Positions 8,307 to 18,281 are shown, numbered from the stretch's first letter. The stretch: DNA of 64,000 nucleotides from Spirosoma validum (GCF_014699035.1 NZ_JACXAA010000016.1:1-64000); one strand, 5' to 3'. Notes: generated by a model not told the origin, from the sequence alone. Translations and numbers: made by a program.

Positions 8307-9335
8307 ATGCAACAAATAGATTACATTAAGGAAATAGCGAAGTATGGCTTGGAGAACGACCAAGAGAAGCTTCTTTTTACCCTTAATGAACTGATTGAGC
8401 ACTCAAAGCAAACGAAGAAAGTCAATTTTGCCCTTCAGCTTCAGTCGATTTTAAAGGATGCTATTCGTCAACAGCAAACGAATGGAATCGTTAAGCTAGG
8501 GTCTCCTAAGCACATATTACGGGAAGAAGATCGTGAAGTAAGTGAGTTCATACTTGAAAAGCTTACGTCCGATTACCGGTTTCCTAACCTGGTCTGTTCA
8601 GAAGCCGTCCACTCCGAGTTAGCTTATTTTATCGAGGAACATCGTTCTATCGAACTGCTCCGTCAATATGATTTACCTATCTCAAATAAGGTATTATTTT
8701 ACGGCCCATCGGGCTGTGGTAAGACTTTGGCAGCCTATGTATTGGCCGGAGAGTTGGAGAAAATGATGATTGTCATCAACCTGGGAGCTATTGTTTCTTC
8801 TAAGCTGGGCGAAACCAGTAAAAACTTAGCTAAAATATTCCGGCGAGCCGCTACCGAAGACTGTATCGTATTTATGGACGAGTTCGACACGTTGGGTAAA
8901 GTTCGGGATTATAGCCAGGATCACGGAGAAATGAAGCGTGTTGTTAATACAATCTTGCAACTCTTTGATTACTTACCGCAAGGCAGCATTGTTATTGCAG
9001 CAACTAATCAAAAAGATATGATTGATGAAGCTTTATTACGTCGTTTTGACTTAGCTGTAGAGCTACATCTACCTGACCAAAGTCATATTCAAGAATTAGT
9101 CAAAAAGACGCTTGCTGATTCACCATTCAGTTTTGACAACAGAGAGAACTCACAGCGGATTATTAGCAATTCAGTAGGACTTTCGTATTATACAATTCAA
9201 AAGGCTTTACTGACAGCTATAAAACGAAGCCTGTTTTTACAACAAGGTAAAGTAAAGAAGTCAATCAAGATTCAAACCAGTGTCTGGGCTGAGTTGATAG
9301 AGCAGGAACGTAAAGTTTTGTTGGAAGCTAATTGA
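8307..9335 (+). CDS. AAA+ ATPase, IetA-like partner of an S8 protease
   Basis: A 342-residue ATPase with an N-terminal helical region (1-110) and one AAA module: Walker A GPSGCGKT at 133-140, Walker B IVFMDE at 187-192, sensor-1 Asn in IAATNQ near 234, and paired arginines (ALLRRFD, 245-246) at the arginine-finger position. The module is of the FtsH/katanin-like classic AAA kind. Its stop is 5 nt from the stop of a convergent subtilisin-family gene. An AAA ATPase plus a subtilisin-like protease is the composition of the anti-phage IetAS system, where the two genes are known to act together; here the match is by domain content only. The usual tandem order is replaced by a tail-to-tail layout. 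Local sequence is more AT-rich than the Wadjet operon. Confidence 0.85.
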   Translation: MQQIDYIKEIAKYGLENDQEKLLFTLNELIEHSKQTKKVNFALQLQSILKDAIRQQQTNGIVKLGSPKHILREEDREVSEFILEKLTSDYRFPNLVCSEAVHSELAYFIEEHRSIELLRQYDLPISNKVLFYGPSGCGKTLAAYVLAGELEKMMIVINLGAIVSSKLGETSKNLAKIFRRAATEDCIVFMDEFDTLGKVRDYSQDHGEMKRVVNTILQLFDYLPQGSIVIAATNQKDMIDEALLRRFDLAVELHLPDQSHIQELVKKTLADSPFSFDNRENSQRIISNSVGLSYYTIQKALLTAIKRSLFLQQGKVKKSIKIQTSVWAELIEQERKVLLEAN

Positions 9336-9340
9336 GTCGA

Positions 9341-11830
9341 TTATTCCGCATCTGCTTCTAAATCAGCCTCAAGATCCAATCTACCTAATACCTCTAATTC
9401 ATTTAGACTAACTAGCTCATCAAAGAGTCGGTTACTCAATTGACTTTCGGGCAGATTTTCCTTTATACGAATGACTAGAGAATAATTGTAACTTGTAGGA
9501 AGTGAAATTGCCTGAGCATCAGATAAGTTGCCATGCCGACGACACCCTACTGCAATCTTAAATTCAAAAGCTTCATTTATCAGATTGCTACGGCTAATAT
9601 TTAATTCTACTTTTTGAACATTACTGAGAAGCTTGCCCTTACCAAAACCATCTTGCGACCAATAACCTTTTTGATGCAATACCACATTCTCTTTGTGGTT
9701 AGCGACTATACCAGTATCTTCTAACCTAATTTTACCATCCTCATCTATAATTTGTTCCTGCCGAAATAAAGGCAAGTTTTTAAAAACTCCGAATGTGATA
9801 TTAACAGGACAATAAGCCATTTGATTATACTGAATAGGCTGGAAGCTAAAGCACAAAGTAGCTTCAACCTTTAATAATGCATTCTCTTTGCCATTGTGCT
9901 GTAAATAATCAGGCAAATAGATAGGATAGGATTTTGTCATACCGCTGTCCACTTTGTCTTCAATAACAATCGTTACTTCGTTGTCATTTGATGACAGGCA
10001 CTTTTCCAGTGATGGTCTACCATGACCATAAATAAACTGCTCCTGTTTTTCGGTTAATCCATGATGATTAAATGAATTGCACTCATCAGCGCTGTTAACA
10101 ATTAGCGCCTTAACTGACTGCATACGGAGCGAGGGAAACCGACGAAGAATTTTAGCAGCTATATTAGCAATAAGCGGAGCAGAGTAACTAGTTCCCGCAT
10201 CTCGTATTAAGCCCTGTGCAATAAAGTTTTCCGAAAAAAACTGCATTCCGGCACGCATGGTACTATCATGGCTTGCGCCAAAAAGTGGATGATTTACTTC
10301 CAGATAATTGCCGCCAGAGAAAACCACATCAGGCTTACGTACATGCCGATTTCGATTTACCTCCTTAATATCATGAGAAAGATGGAATTTTCGAGTATAG
10401 ATGGCAGGTAGAGATCCATCATGTACAGGCCAGTCGTTAATCGTAATAGGTACTTCTTCAAAATTGTCTCCCACTGCACCGACCGTCAAGTTATTCATAC
10501 TTTCCGACGGTGATTTTATGTTTGAGCAATCGTCTAAGAAGTGTGTAGGATAGTTTGGTACACACAGGCTAATATCGTGATCGCGGTTACCAGTTGAAAT
10601 GCAAATAAGTATATCTAATTCATATGCTAACTTATCAAGCGCGTAAGCATACTCGGATGTCAACTCATTTGTTTCTAAATGATCTGCGTAACAGATTGTT
10701 AGGACAAATAAGCGTACACCGTGTTCTTGATTAGCCCGGCGAATGTAGTTCACTACTACATGATTAGGTAGATAACCAGTAGAACCCGACAGGACTTTAA
10801 TAGGTAAAATTTTAGCATCAGCTTCTAATTCGTCGGAAACGATATTGGCTAAACGTTCCCCAAAGACGGCTAAACTGGCTACCCCAGTTCCATGATCAGC
10901 AGAATCTACCCGGCCGTTACCTCCTGTAACGTCAAAATCATTCCCTACATCAATTAATAGAGGAGCTAAAGGAGTTTGATCGCTTACGCCAGTATCAATA
11001 ATGCCAATGATTGGCAAGTCTTCGCTGGCATTTATTACTCGAAATCTGAGTTCGCGAACAACTTGCCCAAGCTCGCTAGGACGAACACGGATACCTGCGT
11101 TTGCGGAACTGATTGTATGTACGATATCGAAATTCTTAGCAATTTCAAGAAGAGTACCCTCATCTATCGTTGGTATCTCAATAGTATTGTTTGTATAGTT
11201 GAAGACAAACTCAATATTTCGTTCTACTAGATATTTGTTTAAACTCGTCAGAATTGGTTGGACACGTGTTTGAAAAATTTCAGTATCCTCAATCAACGAC
11301 AAATAGATAACATCGCGTGGATTTTTAATGCGGCTTCGGATGCGCTCACTGGTTAGTAAGCTAAAAGATCTGACGAACCGGATGTGCGTATCGTAATTGG
11401 GATTATTATGATCTTGGCTTTCTATTGCCCGTTGCACTTGACCAATAAAGCCCCGAAAACGAACCTCATCAACAACAGCGAACAGGGCTGTTTGGTGAAA
11501 ATTAGTGTATTGTACTGGCGAGAGTCCAAACGTGTTACGATAGTACGGTTCATATACTGTCGCATCGAAACGCTTGGGGAAATTTATTTCTATACATGTG
11601 ATATTAACTGGCACTGCTAGGTCAGGATTTCGCTCCTGTTGCCTACGAATCTGTTCGAACTGATAGCCGATTAGCGATTGACTGAGACTTTCGACTAATG
11701 GAGCAAAGTAATCGACCGGTCGGTTTTCATCGCTCGCTGATTTAGTTTGACTCATGTCCCGATTAGAGTAGCGAAAAGTTGTTTCAGCCTCCTTCGGATT
11801 TTTAAATAATAGATGTGGTCTTAAAGGCAT
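9341..11830 (-). CDS. S8 subtilisin-family protease, IetS-like
   Basis: An 829-residue cytosolic protease (no signal peptide). The peptidase S8 core carries all catalytic parts: Asp279 in GIIDTG, His313 in DHGTGVAS, oxyanion Asn415 in ISTGN and Ser548 in GTSYSAP, so it should be active. About 265 residues precede the catalytic Asp and about 230 follow the Ser; the tail is beta-rich and may bind the partner or target. The N terminus (RPHLLFKNPKEAE) resembles that of large intracellular S8 proteins in defence loci, which is family knowledge. It converges on the AAA gene with 5 nt between stops. An immune role is inferred from the pairing and from the neighbouring Wadjet operon. Confidence 0.85.
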   Translation of the reverse strand: MPLRPHLLFKNPKEAETTFRYSNRDMSQTKSASDENRPVDYFAPLVESLSQSLIGYQFEQIRRQQERNPDLAVPVNITCIEINFPKRFDATVYEPYYRNTFGLSPVQYTNFHQTALFAVVDEVRFRGFIGQVQRAIESQDHNNPNYDTHIRFVRSFSLLTSERIRSRIKNPRDVIYLSLIEDTEIFQTRVQPILTSLNKYLVERNIEFVFNYTNNTIEIPTIDEGTLLEIAKNFDIVHTISSANAGIRVRPSELGQVVRELRFRVINASEDLPIIGIIDTGVSDQTPLAPLLIDVGNDFDVTGGNGRVDSADHGTGVASLAVFGERLANIVSDELEADAKILPIKVLSGSTGYLPNHVVVNYIRRANQEHGVRLFVLTICYADHLETNELTSEYAYALDKLAYELDILICISTGNRDHDISLCVPNYPTHFLDDCSNIKSPSESMNNLTVGAVGDNFEEVPITINDWPVHDGSLPAIYTRKFHLSHDIKEVNRNRHVRKPDVVFSGGNYLEVNHPLFGASHDSTMRAGMQFFSENFIAQGLIRDAGTSYSAPLIANIAAKILRRFPSLRMQSVKALIVNSADECNSFNHHGLTEKQEQFIYGHGRPSLEKCLSSNDNEVTIVIEDKVDSGMTKSYPIYLPDYLQHNGKENALLKVEATLCFSFQPIQYNQMAYCPVNITFGVFKNLPLFRQEQIIDEDGKIRLEDTGIVANHKENVVLHQKGYWSQDGFGKGKLLSNVQKVELNISRSNLINEAFEFKIAVGCRRHGNLSDAQAISLPTSYNYSLVIRIKENLPESQLSNRLFDELVSLNELEVLGRLDLEADLEADAE

Positions 11831-12096
11831 AAATACGTACTAATTCTTTCAAACTGATCATTAGCTTATTTATCAAATAGCCAATTGGCAGTCTAATTGA
11901 CCCTAGCTTTTTGCTCAGTATCCGAAAGTTACAAAACTGCTGAATTATATTAGCTCGTTCTACGTAATTACTCACTCAAAAAAGTTATAAGTACTATTAA
12001 ATATGTGCAGACATTTCTTTGCGTTATACGTAAGCACCTGTTGCAAACTAAAGCCCGCGCTGGAGAGTTTTGTAAATTTTTAACGACATTAATCGC

Positions 12097-12954
12097 GTGA
12101 ACTCAGTCTTCTATTATAGCCTCCTGCAATACCGGTACGCTCAGTCCCTGGGTGAAGTACTGAACGTTGGTGTGTTGCTATTGTTTCCTGAGCAACGCCA
12201 GGCTATTTTCCTACACCCCGAGCGATTAGGACGTATCAGAAAGTTGTATCCCAAGTTTGCCGAAAAAATCATCCGCTCCTATTTCAAGGGTATTGTCGCC
12301 AGAACCAATCAATTAACGAAACAGCCAGAAATTTTCGCTGATTACGAAGCGCATCCGCGCCAACTTATTGACAACGAGATTTTTATTCGTGATAGTAGCG
12401 CTTTGCAGTTTAGTGACGTAAAAACTTCTGTTCTATACACAGCGGATTTATCGGCGATCAGCGATCAATTCTATAAACTATACCTCTCGTTTTACGATGA
12501 AGACGAACAGCATACTGTCCGCCATGATGAGAGTTATTTACTGAAAGAATATCAGAAGCGCCTTCAGCGACGCTTAAATGGGTTATTGTCCCGTGAAGCG
12601 TTTGAGCGTCCGTTTACGATCAAACCCGAGGGTACTAACTTCGCGTATCAGTTTGCGTTTGCCTGGCAAAATGGTAGTCATAATTTGGTAAAGCCAGTCA
12701 GTTTCGATTTAAAATTAGAGCAATCAATTACCGACAAGGCAACCCTTAACGTAGGGCAGTTTACCGTGCTACGTCCTTATGCTCAGCAACATAACGCTCG
12801 TTTTGATGTATTGGTGGCACGGCCTAAAAACCATCAGTTGTACAAGCCTTATGATCAGGCAATTAAACTTTTAGCCGATCAACCGTTTGTTAAGATCGTT
12901 GAAGAGGAGCAATTGGATAGCTATTCCGAGAAGACAGCCGAAGCGTTACGTTAA
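12097..12954 (+). CDS. DUF3037-family protein
   Basis: The N terminus (FYYSLLQYRYAQSLGEVLNVGVLLL) is the DUF3037 signature, a conserved start with an aromatic-rich strand followed by a GExxNVGV motif. The 285 residues exceed the usual DUF3037 size, with a C-terminal half of unknown type. The start is a GTG at 12097; no in-frame ATG lies upstream. Some DUF3037 genes pair with HipA-like kinases, but none is present here. It sits between the AAA/protease pair and the Wadjet operon and converges on jetD with 21 nt between stops, so it may belong to the defence island. Function unknown. Confidence 0.75.
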   Translation: MNSVFYYSLLQYRYAQSLGEVLNVGVLLLFPEQRQAIFLHPERLGRIRKLYPKFAEKIIRSYFKGIVARTNQLTKQPEIFADYEAHPRQLIDNEIFIRDSSALQFSDVKTSVLYTADLSAISDQFYKLYLSFYDEDEQHTVRHDESYLLKEYQKRLQRRLNGLLSREAFERPFTIKPEGTNFAYQFAFAWQNGSHNLVKPVSFDLKLEQSITDKATLNVGQFTVLRPYAQQHNARFDVLVARPKNHQLYKPYDQAIKLLADQPFVKIVEEEQLDSYSEKTAEALR

Positions 12955-12975
12955 TCCAGTTTGATATACAGCTAA

Positions 12976-14151
12976 TTACAATCTAATCAGCGTATTCGTT
13001 ACCCACCCTTCATCTAACCGCTCCTGCTCTATCCGCCAGTTGTTACGTTTCAATAAGTTGAATAACTCCCGCTCATCGTTGGTGAGGTAGGGTAGCTCAC
13101 TAGCTTTTGTTTCTTCGCCCGCACTAGTTAAATGATCATGGGCATCGAACGTAGCCTGATCCATCAGGATGGCTTGCGTTTGCGGGAAATGTTTGCGGCA
13201 CTGGTTCAGTATCTGGAAACCGTGGGCGTCTAAGTCGCCCCAATACAGAATTTGCTTCTCGCGCAGCCACGCTACGTCCGCTAAGCATTCAATGGTAAAG
13301 CCTCCACCCGACCAAATGGCAACGGCGTTAGGCATCTGGGGAAACGTCAGGAAATTCAGCAGATTCTCGCAGATGACGATTCGCGATGCTCCTCCAGGCC
13401 GGGCCGTCTGTATGTGTTGGGCAAAAGTCGATAGCGGCAACCCAAAATCATCGTGTTTCCCGTCCAGACGTAGCGCATCGTCTAACGCCCGCGTGCGAAT
13501 CATCGGCTCGGGTACGCGCAATCCCAGTTGTTTGCGCCAGTCTTTGTATTCGGGCCGGAGCAACGCGGGCCTGATACCGCTCAGCAGATTCAGCAATAAG
13601 CTATTACGCTCTTCCAGAAACTTCGTATGCACAGGCAGCGGGAGTTGACGGACGTAGTAACGGTCGGGTTCATACGTATCCCGAAAAAACCGGCAGATGG
13701 TCAGCCAGTGAGGCCAGTCGTCGGCGTTGTCGAGCAGACGCAGGGGGTATTGACGTAGCCAGGTTTCCAGTTCGGGCACCTGTTGCAGGGTCAGGCTGGC
13801 CAGTATTGTGAATCGTTTGAACGCTGATTGCTGGTTAATCAGGGCTAGGAAATCAGCAAGGCTGTCAAGGTAAATACGGGTGATATAAGCATTCTGACCG
13901 ACCATCCGACTCCCCTGCGTTGTCCATTCCAGCGAATAGCCAAAGCCCCGCACCGCTTTCGACTGCTGGTGCAGGACTTCCTGTTCCTGCCGAATCGTGG
14001 CGAACCGGGCCAGTCGATCGGCAGCTTTGTCTAAGCCGATTTTCGGAACATCTTTGGGGAAGAATCCGTCAACTGTTCCGTCGAGCCAGGCCCGTAGTAC
14101 GTCGAGCCACCATCGTTCGGCTTTTCGGCGAACTTCGTCGGGGCTAATCAT
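12976..14151 (-). CDS. jetD: Wadjet nuclease subunit JetD
   Basis: A 391-residue DUF3322/DUF2220 protein, the topoisomerase VI-like nuclease of the Wadjet anti-plasmid system. The C-terminal Toprim-like domain shows the metal-binding glutamate in IVICENLLNF (Glu262) and the DxD pair in YWGDLDAHGF (Asp306 and Asp308). In characterised Wadjet systems JetD cuts circular DNA once the JetABC motor has extruded it; I carry this role over from the family. The gene overlaps the end of jetC by 8 nt, the last of four co-oriented genes. All expected residues are present. Confidence 0.93.
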   Translation of the reverse strand: MISPDEVRRKAERWWLDVLRAWLDGTVDGFFPKDVPKIGLDKAADRLARFATIRQEQEVLHQQSKAVRGFGYSLEWTTQGSRMVGQNAYITRIYLDSLADFLALINQQSAFKRFTILASLTLQQVPELETWLRQYPLRLLDNADDWPHWLTICRFFRDTYEPDRYYVRQLPLPVHTKFLEERNSLLLNLLSGIRPALLRPEYKDWRKQLGLRVPEPMIRTRALDDALRLDGKHDDFGLPLSTFAQHIQTARPGGASRIVICENLLNFLTFPQMPNAVAIWSGGGFTIECLADVAWLREKQILYWGDLDAHGFQILNQCRKHFPQTQAILMDQATFDAHDHLTSAGEETKASELPYLTNDERELFNLLKRNNWRIEQERLDEGWVTNTLIRL

Positions 14152-17100
14152 CGGTCAGTGCAGTCTTGTGTAATTCTTTTGCCTCTTGGTACGCTTTTAT
14201 AGTCAGGTTACGCACCTTCGATAGTTCGTCAATGCCTTTGGCGATGTAATGCACATGCTGAACGTAGCGTTGAATGACGTTGACTTTCTCGCCGGGCGTC
14301 ACAATCAGCAGTTGCAGATTCATCCGACCGAACAATTCCAGACCATAGCGGGTACTTTCCTTGGAACCGCGTCCGAAGGCTTCGTCAATGACCACCAGGC
14401 GAAACGTACGCGGGGCACCTTCCCAAGTGATGTTATATTGATATGAAATGGCCGACGCCAGAATCGTGTACGCTAGTTTCTCCTTCTGCCCACCCGATTT
14501 CCCCGGCGAATCGCTGTAGTACTCTTTCTCGGCATGAGTCTCCTTATACCGTTCGCTGGCTCCGAACGAATACCACTGCCGCACGTCGGTCACTTTGCTA
14601 CGCCACCGCTGGTCTACTTCATCCTGATTCATCAGTTTATCCAGAATCTGTTTGACATCGGTAAACTTCCGTTCGGCGTAGTTATCGACGTCACCAGATG
14701 TATTACTCAGGCAGTTACGCAGGTCATTTCTGAACGTAACGATATCGGACGTCGTAACGGGTTCGGGTACCAGTTGAATATACGTATCGAGCGTAGGATC
14801 GTAAGTAATTTCGGCCAGCCGTTCGTTGATTTTCTGGATTTTATCCTTGACGTCTTTTTCCGATTTACCAAGCTGCATTTGCAGATGGACAATGCTGTTG
14901 ATCGTGCCTTCCTTCAGTTCTTTTCGAAAACGCTCCTGATGGCGGGGCAAATCATCGTCGGTGATACGTTGGTACAATTCTTCATAATCGCGGGCGGCTG
15001 TGATTGTGGCACTGGCCTCGTAATCACGGCTTTCAACGGGAAACGCATTGCAGAACTGTTGCATTTTTTTGACGACATCCTGCCCGGTACGTTCTTTATG
15101 CCCGGTCAATTTATCAATCTCGCCCTCCTTGCCCATTAACCGTTTACGAAGTTCGTCCTCCTTTCGCTCAATGTTACCAGCGTTTAAATCGACAGGGCCA
15201 AGCCGGTCGAGAATAGCCGTTTTGTGAGCCTCGGAAAGTTGATCGTCGGGGATAGCCAATCGATTGAGCCGTTGTAGCCAGAGCGGTAGCTGCTCCATAA
15301 TATCGTCGTCGCTGCGGAAAAACGATTCCAGCAAATCGGCGTCCTGATTCACCACGCCCAGGGTGTCGAGTGCGTCGTAAAGTTTCTGAGCCAGCGCCGT
15401 AGTCTGGTTTTTCAATCGACCAACCTCCTCCGCCTGTTTCTTATAGGCTTCCTTTTTCGCTTTAAGTTTTTGCTCAGTCTTCGCAATGTCCTGCTCCAAC
15501 CGACTCAATTCTGAGGATTGTTCGGTCAAGGCTAACCGCTCCGTTTCGAGTTGTTCGATTTCGGCAGCCGTGTGAGGCCAATCCAGTTCAGAAAAGTCAC
15601 GTTGTTTGCGAAGTTCATCTACAGCCCGTTCCTGTTCACCCAGTTGTTTCAGAATACGTTCCTGTTCATCGAATTGCTTTTTCGTTCGTCCAAACTGATC
15701 ATCAAGCTGGGACAGTTGACTGGTCAGGGCGTTAATTTTCTCTTCATTGCTCCATCCCAATACGTAATTCCGACGATTGTTAAGATCACGGCGGTCGTCT
15801 TTCTCATGCCGCATTTTTCCCATTTTTACCTGCCCGTTGCGGGTCATGGCGTAAGGCGTCCGGCGAAACTCGTCGACCGATTCACAGCAAATCAAATTAT
15901 GTTCCTGCCGGATTTGGGCATCAAGCCAATCGAAAAACGGGCTGTCGTCTTTAATATCCAGCTTGTTCACCAGTGATTGTGGCGCAACTCGGTCAGTGTA
16001 TCGATGTTCATGGCCAATAGTTCGGTAATACACCACTCGTTTCCCGAGCCGGATATGTTCCATAACTTCCGCCACGCGGCTATAGTCGGCATCGTTAACC
16101 AGCAAACTCAGTCCCAGTCCATACAAGCGATTCTCTATAGCACCTTCCCAGGCCGTTTCGGTTGGTTTTACCCGAATCAGTTCACCGGCAAACGGCAGGT
16201 CGGCCTCTGTTAATCCAGCGGCTTCGGCAATCCGTTGACGAATTGCCAGCCAGTCGCCCGGAATCTGCGTTTTTCGCTGTTTGAGCGACATAATTTCATC
16301 CTGGAGTTCGTTACGTTCATCGGTCAGTTTTTCGAGTTGCTTTTGCCGATTATAGTACTCTTTATCCGCCATTTTTCGACGGTCAGCCAGTCGCTCAGCA
16401 ACTGGGTTTAACTGCCGCAGATTGGCGGTAAAGGTGTCAACATCAAGAGCTATTGGCAATTCCAGTAACTCGCAGCGTTCGCGATATAGTTTGGCATTGG
16501 CGGTACGTTCGGCACGGACACTATTTTTACTCTTGATCGTCTGCTCAATCGACTCCAGGCGCTTACCTGAATCTGAGTTTTTGCGCTCATTCTGAAGATC
16601 GTAATAGCGCTCCTGCAAGTCATCCGCTTCGCGTTCCAGTTCATCCCGTTTTCCGGCTTCAATGCCATAATACGTATCATAAGCCTCCAATTCTTCCCGA
16701 TAGAGCTGGGCTTTATGATACGCAAAAAAGACGGGCAATTCGTCGGCCAGTTGTGCTAGATCAGCAATAGCAGCTTCCTGTTGCTGGTACTCCCGCCAAC
16801 GGCTGGTAACGGGTTCCAAAAGTTGCAACTGTCGCCGGGCCTGCTGCACCGCTTCGTAGGCTGCGTTCAAATCCTCAAATCGCCGAATGACGGTTTCAAT
16901 CGTTTGATCAATATCCGTTTTACTCAGCATCTGCGCCCGCACAAAATCGGTCAGGTTAGCCACCTGCTTCATCGAAATGGTCTGATAGAACAGATCGAGG
17001 GCTTCTTCGTTCCGAATACCCAGCAGTGAGCGGAATCGGGTCGAATACTCTTCAAACGTATCATACACCCACTCTTTCTGTTCCCTCAGTCGTCGTTTCA

Positions 17101-17605
17101 GGTCGCGAATGATGTCGAAGCCCGTAAAATGCTGCCGGATAGTCAGTTCCCGTTCCGAAACGACGAAAAATTTATGGGGCGAATCCATTACGTCGGGTAG
17201 CCAGAATACCTGCGCCAGCGTGACTACCTGATTGGTATTTTGGTTGATGAAATAGGCCAATAACACTGTATGAGTCGAGGCCGGATCGCGCAGATAAACC
17301 GCTTTGCTTTTATGCGACGTCTCCAGTTTCTCCCCCTTGAAAGCCCCCAACACGTAGGATTTCAGGTTCCGTTCGCGCTTGTCAGACCCGGCGGCTTTGT
17401 TATACGTAATGCGGTCGTTACGTACCAGCAACGTGGTTAAGGCATCAACCAGCGTCGATTTTCCGGCACCGATGTCGCCCGTTAACAAGGCATTGTCGCC
17501 GTTGGGTTCAATGTGCCAGACTTTCTGATTGAACGTACCCCAGTTTAACACTTCCAGGCGATGCAGGCGATAACCCGCTTTGGCATATGGATCAGTCGGC
17601 GTCAT
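14144..17605 (-). CDS. jetC: Wadjet SMC-like ATPase JetC
   Basis: A 1153-residue MukB-like SMC ATPase. The head starts with Walker A GDIGAGKS at 43-50; two long charged coiled-coil arms (about 260-500 and 650-960) flank a hinge region; the C-terminal head carries the ABC signature region SPGKSGGQKEKLAY and Walker B LVVIDEAFGRG. It is the DNA-loop-extruding motor of Wadjet. I start it at ATG 17605, whose product begins MTPTDPYAKAGYRLHRLEVL as in relatives; a longer frame to 17686 has no homologous character. It overlaps jetB by 14 nt and jetD by 8 nt, indicating translational coupling. Confidence 0.93.
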   Translation of the reverse strand: MTPTDPYAKAGYRLHRLEVLNWGTFNQKVWHIEPNGDNALLTGDIGAGKSTLVDALTTLLVRNDRITYNKAAGSDKRERNLKSYVLGAFKGEKLETSHKSKAVYLRDPASTHTVLLAYFINQNTNQVVTLAQVFWLPDVMDSPHKFFVVSERELTIRQHFTGFDIIRDLKRRLREQKEWVYDTFEEYSTRFRSLLGIRNEEALDLFYQTISMKQVANLTDFVRAQMLSKTDIDQTIETVIRRFEDLNAAYEAVQQARRQLQLLEPVTSRWREYQQQEAAIADLAQLADELPVFFAYHKAQLYREELEAYDTYYGIEAGKRDELEREADDLQERYYDLQNERKNSDSGKRLESIEQTIKSKNSVRAERTANAKLYRERCELLELPIALDVDTFTANLRQLNPVAERLADRRKMADKEYYNRQKQLEKLTDERNELQDEIMSLKQRKTQIPGDWLAIRQRIAEAAGLTEADLPFAGELIRVKPTETAWEGAIENRLYGLGLSLLVNDADYSRVAEVMEHIRLGKRVVYYRTIGHEHRYTDRVAPQSLVNKLDIKDDSPFFDWLDAQIRQEHNLICCESVDEFRRTPYAMTRNGQVKMGKMRHEKDDRRDLNNRRNYVLGWSNEEKINALTSQLSQLDDQFGRTKKQFDEQERILKQLGEQERAVDELRKQRDFSELDWPHTAAEIEQLETERLALTEQSSELSRLEQDIAKTEQKLKAKKEAYKKQAEEVGRLKNQTTALAQKLYDALDTLGVVNQDADLLESFFRSDDDIMEQLPLWLQRLNRLAIPDDQLSEAHKTAILDRLGPVDLNAGNIERKEDELRKRLMGKEGEIDKLTGHKERTGQDVVKKMQQFCNAFPVESRDYEASATITAARDYEELYQRITDDDLPRHQERFRKELKEGTINSIVHLQMQLGKSEKDVKDKIQKINERLAEITYDPTLDTYIQLVPEPVTTSDIVTFRNDLRNCLSNTSGDVDNYAERKFTDVKQILDKLMNQDEVDQRWRSKVTDVRQWYSFGASERYKETHAEKEYYSDSPGKSGGQKEKLAYTILASAISYQYNITWEGAPRTFRLVVIDEAFGRGSKESTRYGLELFGRMNLQLLIVTPGEKVNVIQRYVQHVHYIAKGIDELSKVRNLTIKAYQEAKELHKTALTDD

Positions 17606-18209
17606 GGTCAGGATCTTGTTTGAAATACGTGAGTGCGTACTGGCGAAGTTTTTCCTCAAACTCGTTAATGAATTCCCCATCGACAAATGAGTTAAGGATG
17701 CGCCGGACTTCGTATTCTTCGCCTTCGTTTCCTAAGCTACGTAGCAAACCATACCGTTCGAGCGTGTTGATCGACTCATCGATTCGGTCGCGCACTTTGG
17801 CTTCGTCGGTCTGGCCAGCGTTCAGGAAATTGGTTAGTTGTTCATGAATGTCCGCCCGGTTGGTCCGTAGCATGGTTTCAGTAGAAAAGCGCTGGTGTTC
17901 AATCAATTGCTTGCGGAGCAGCACGACCAGTAACGTAGTCGGGTAGTTAAGCTGTCGCTTTTCAATGATCGTCGGCAGTTGCTCACGAATGTCCTCGTCC
18001 ACATCCAGTTCAATAAAGCGGGCGTATCCTTCAGCTTCATCCAGTTCAAGATCGCCACCCCATTCGGCAACGTGCTTCCGAACTCCGTTTTGATGTTTCA
18101 GAAGCAGACGCCAAAGTCGATCCCGAACAGGATTGTCCTGTTGCTGAAACAGCGGGCCTTTGTAAAGCGCGCCCAGCACTTGCGCTTTTTCGATTTGAGC
18201 GATGTCCAC
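17592..18209 (-). CDS. jetB: Wadjet subunit JetB (DUF4194)
   Basis: A 205-residue DUF4194 protein, the MukE-like winged-helix partner that bridges the JetA kleisin and the JetC motor. Typical features are the GPLFQQQDNPVRDRLWRLL start, the LNYPTTLLVVLLRKQLIEHQ helix and a C-terminal winged-helix region (residues 150-195, NTLERYGLLRSLGNEGEEYE). It overlaps jetC by 14 nt. A 72-nt gap holding an inverted repeat separates it from jetA. Confidence 0.92.
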   Translation of the reverse strand: MDIAQIEKAQVLGALYKGPLFQQQDNPVRDRLWRLLLKHQNGVRKHVAEWGGDLELDEAEGYARFIELDVDEDIREQLPTIIEKRQLNYPTTLLVVLLRKQLIEHQRFSTETMLRTNRADIHEQLTNFLNAGQTDEAKVRDRIDESINTLERYGLLRSLGNEGEEYEVRRILNSFVDGEFINEFEEKLRQYALTYFKQDPDHDAD

Positions 18210-18222
18210 AACCAGTTGGTTT

Positions 18223-18275
18223 TGACAGAATAAACAAGATTTATCTGTATGAAAAAAAACCTGTTTATCCTGTCA
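18223..18275. repeat. Inverted repeat between jetA and jetB
   Basis: TGACAGAATAAACA (18223-18236) and TGTTTATCCTGTCA (18262-18275) are complementary at 13 of 14 positions and form a hairpin that fills most of the 72-nt gap inside the Wadjet operon. The CAGGATAAACAGGAT-like word is of the kind found as dispersed repeats in many genomes; whether it is repeated here cannot be tested from one window. Confidence 0.7.
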
Positions 18276-18281
18276 GAAAAA

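Noticed and set aside
14534..15139. 201-codon plus-strand frame inside jetC
   Set aside because: Antisense shadow of a firmly identified gene; no independent motif.
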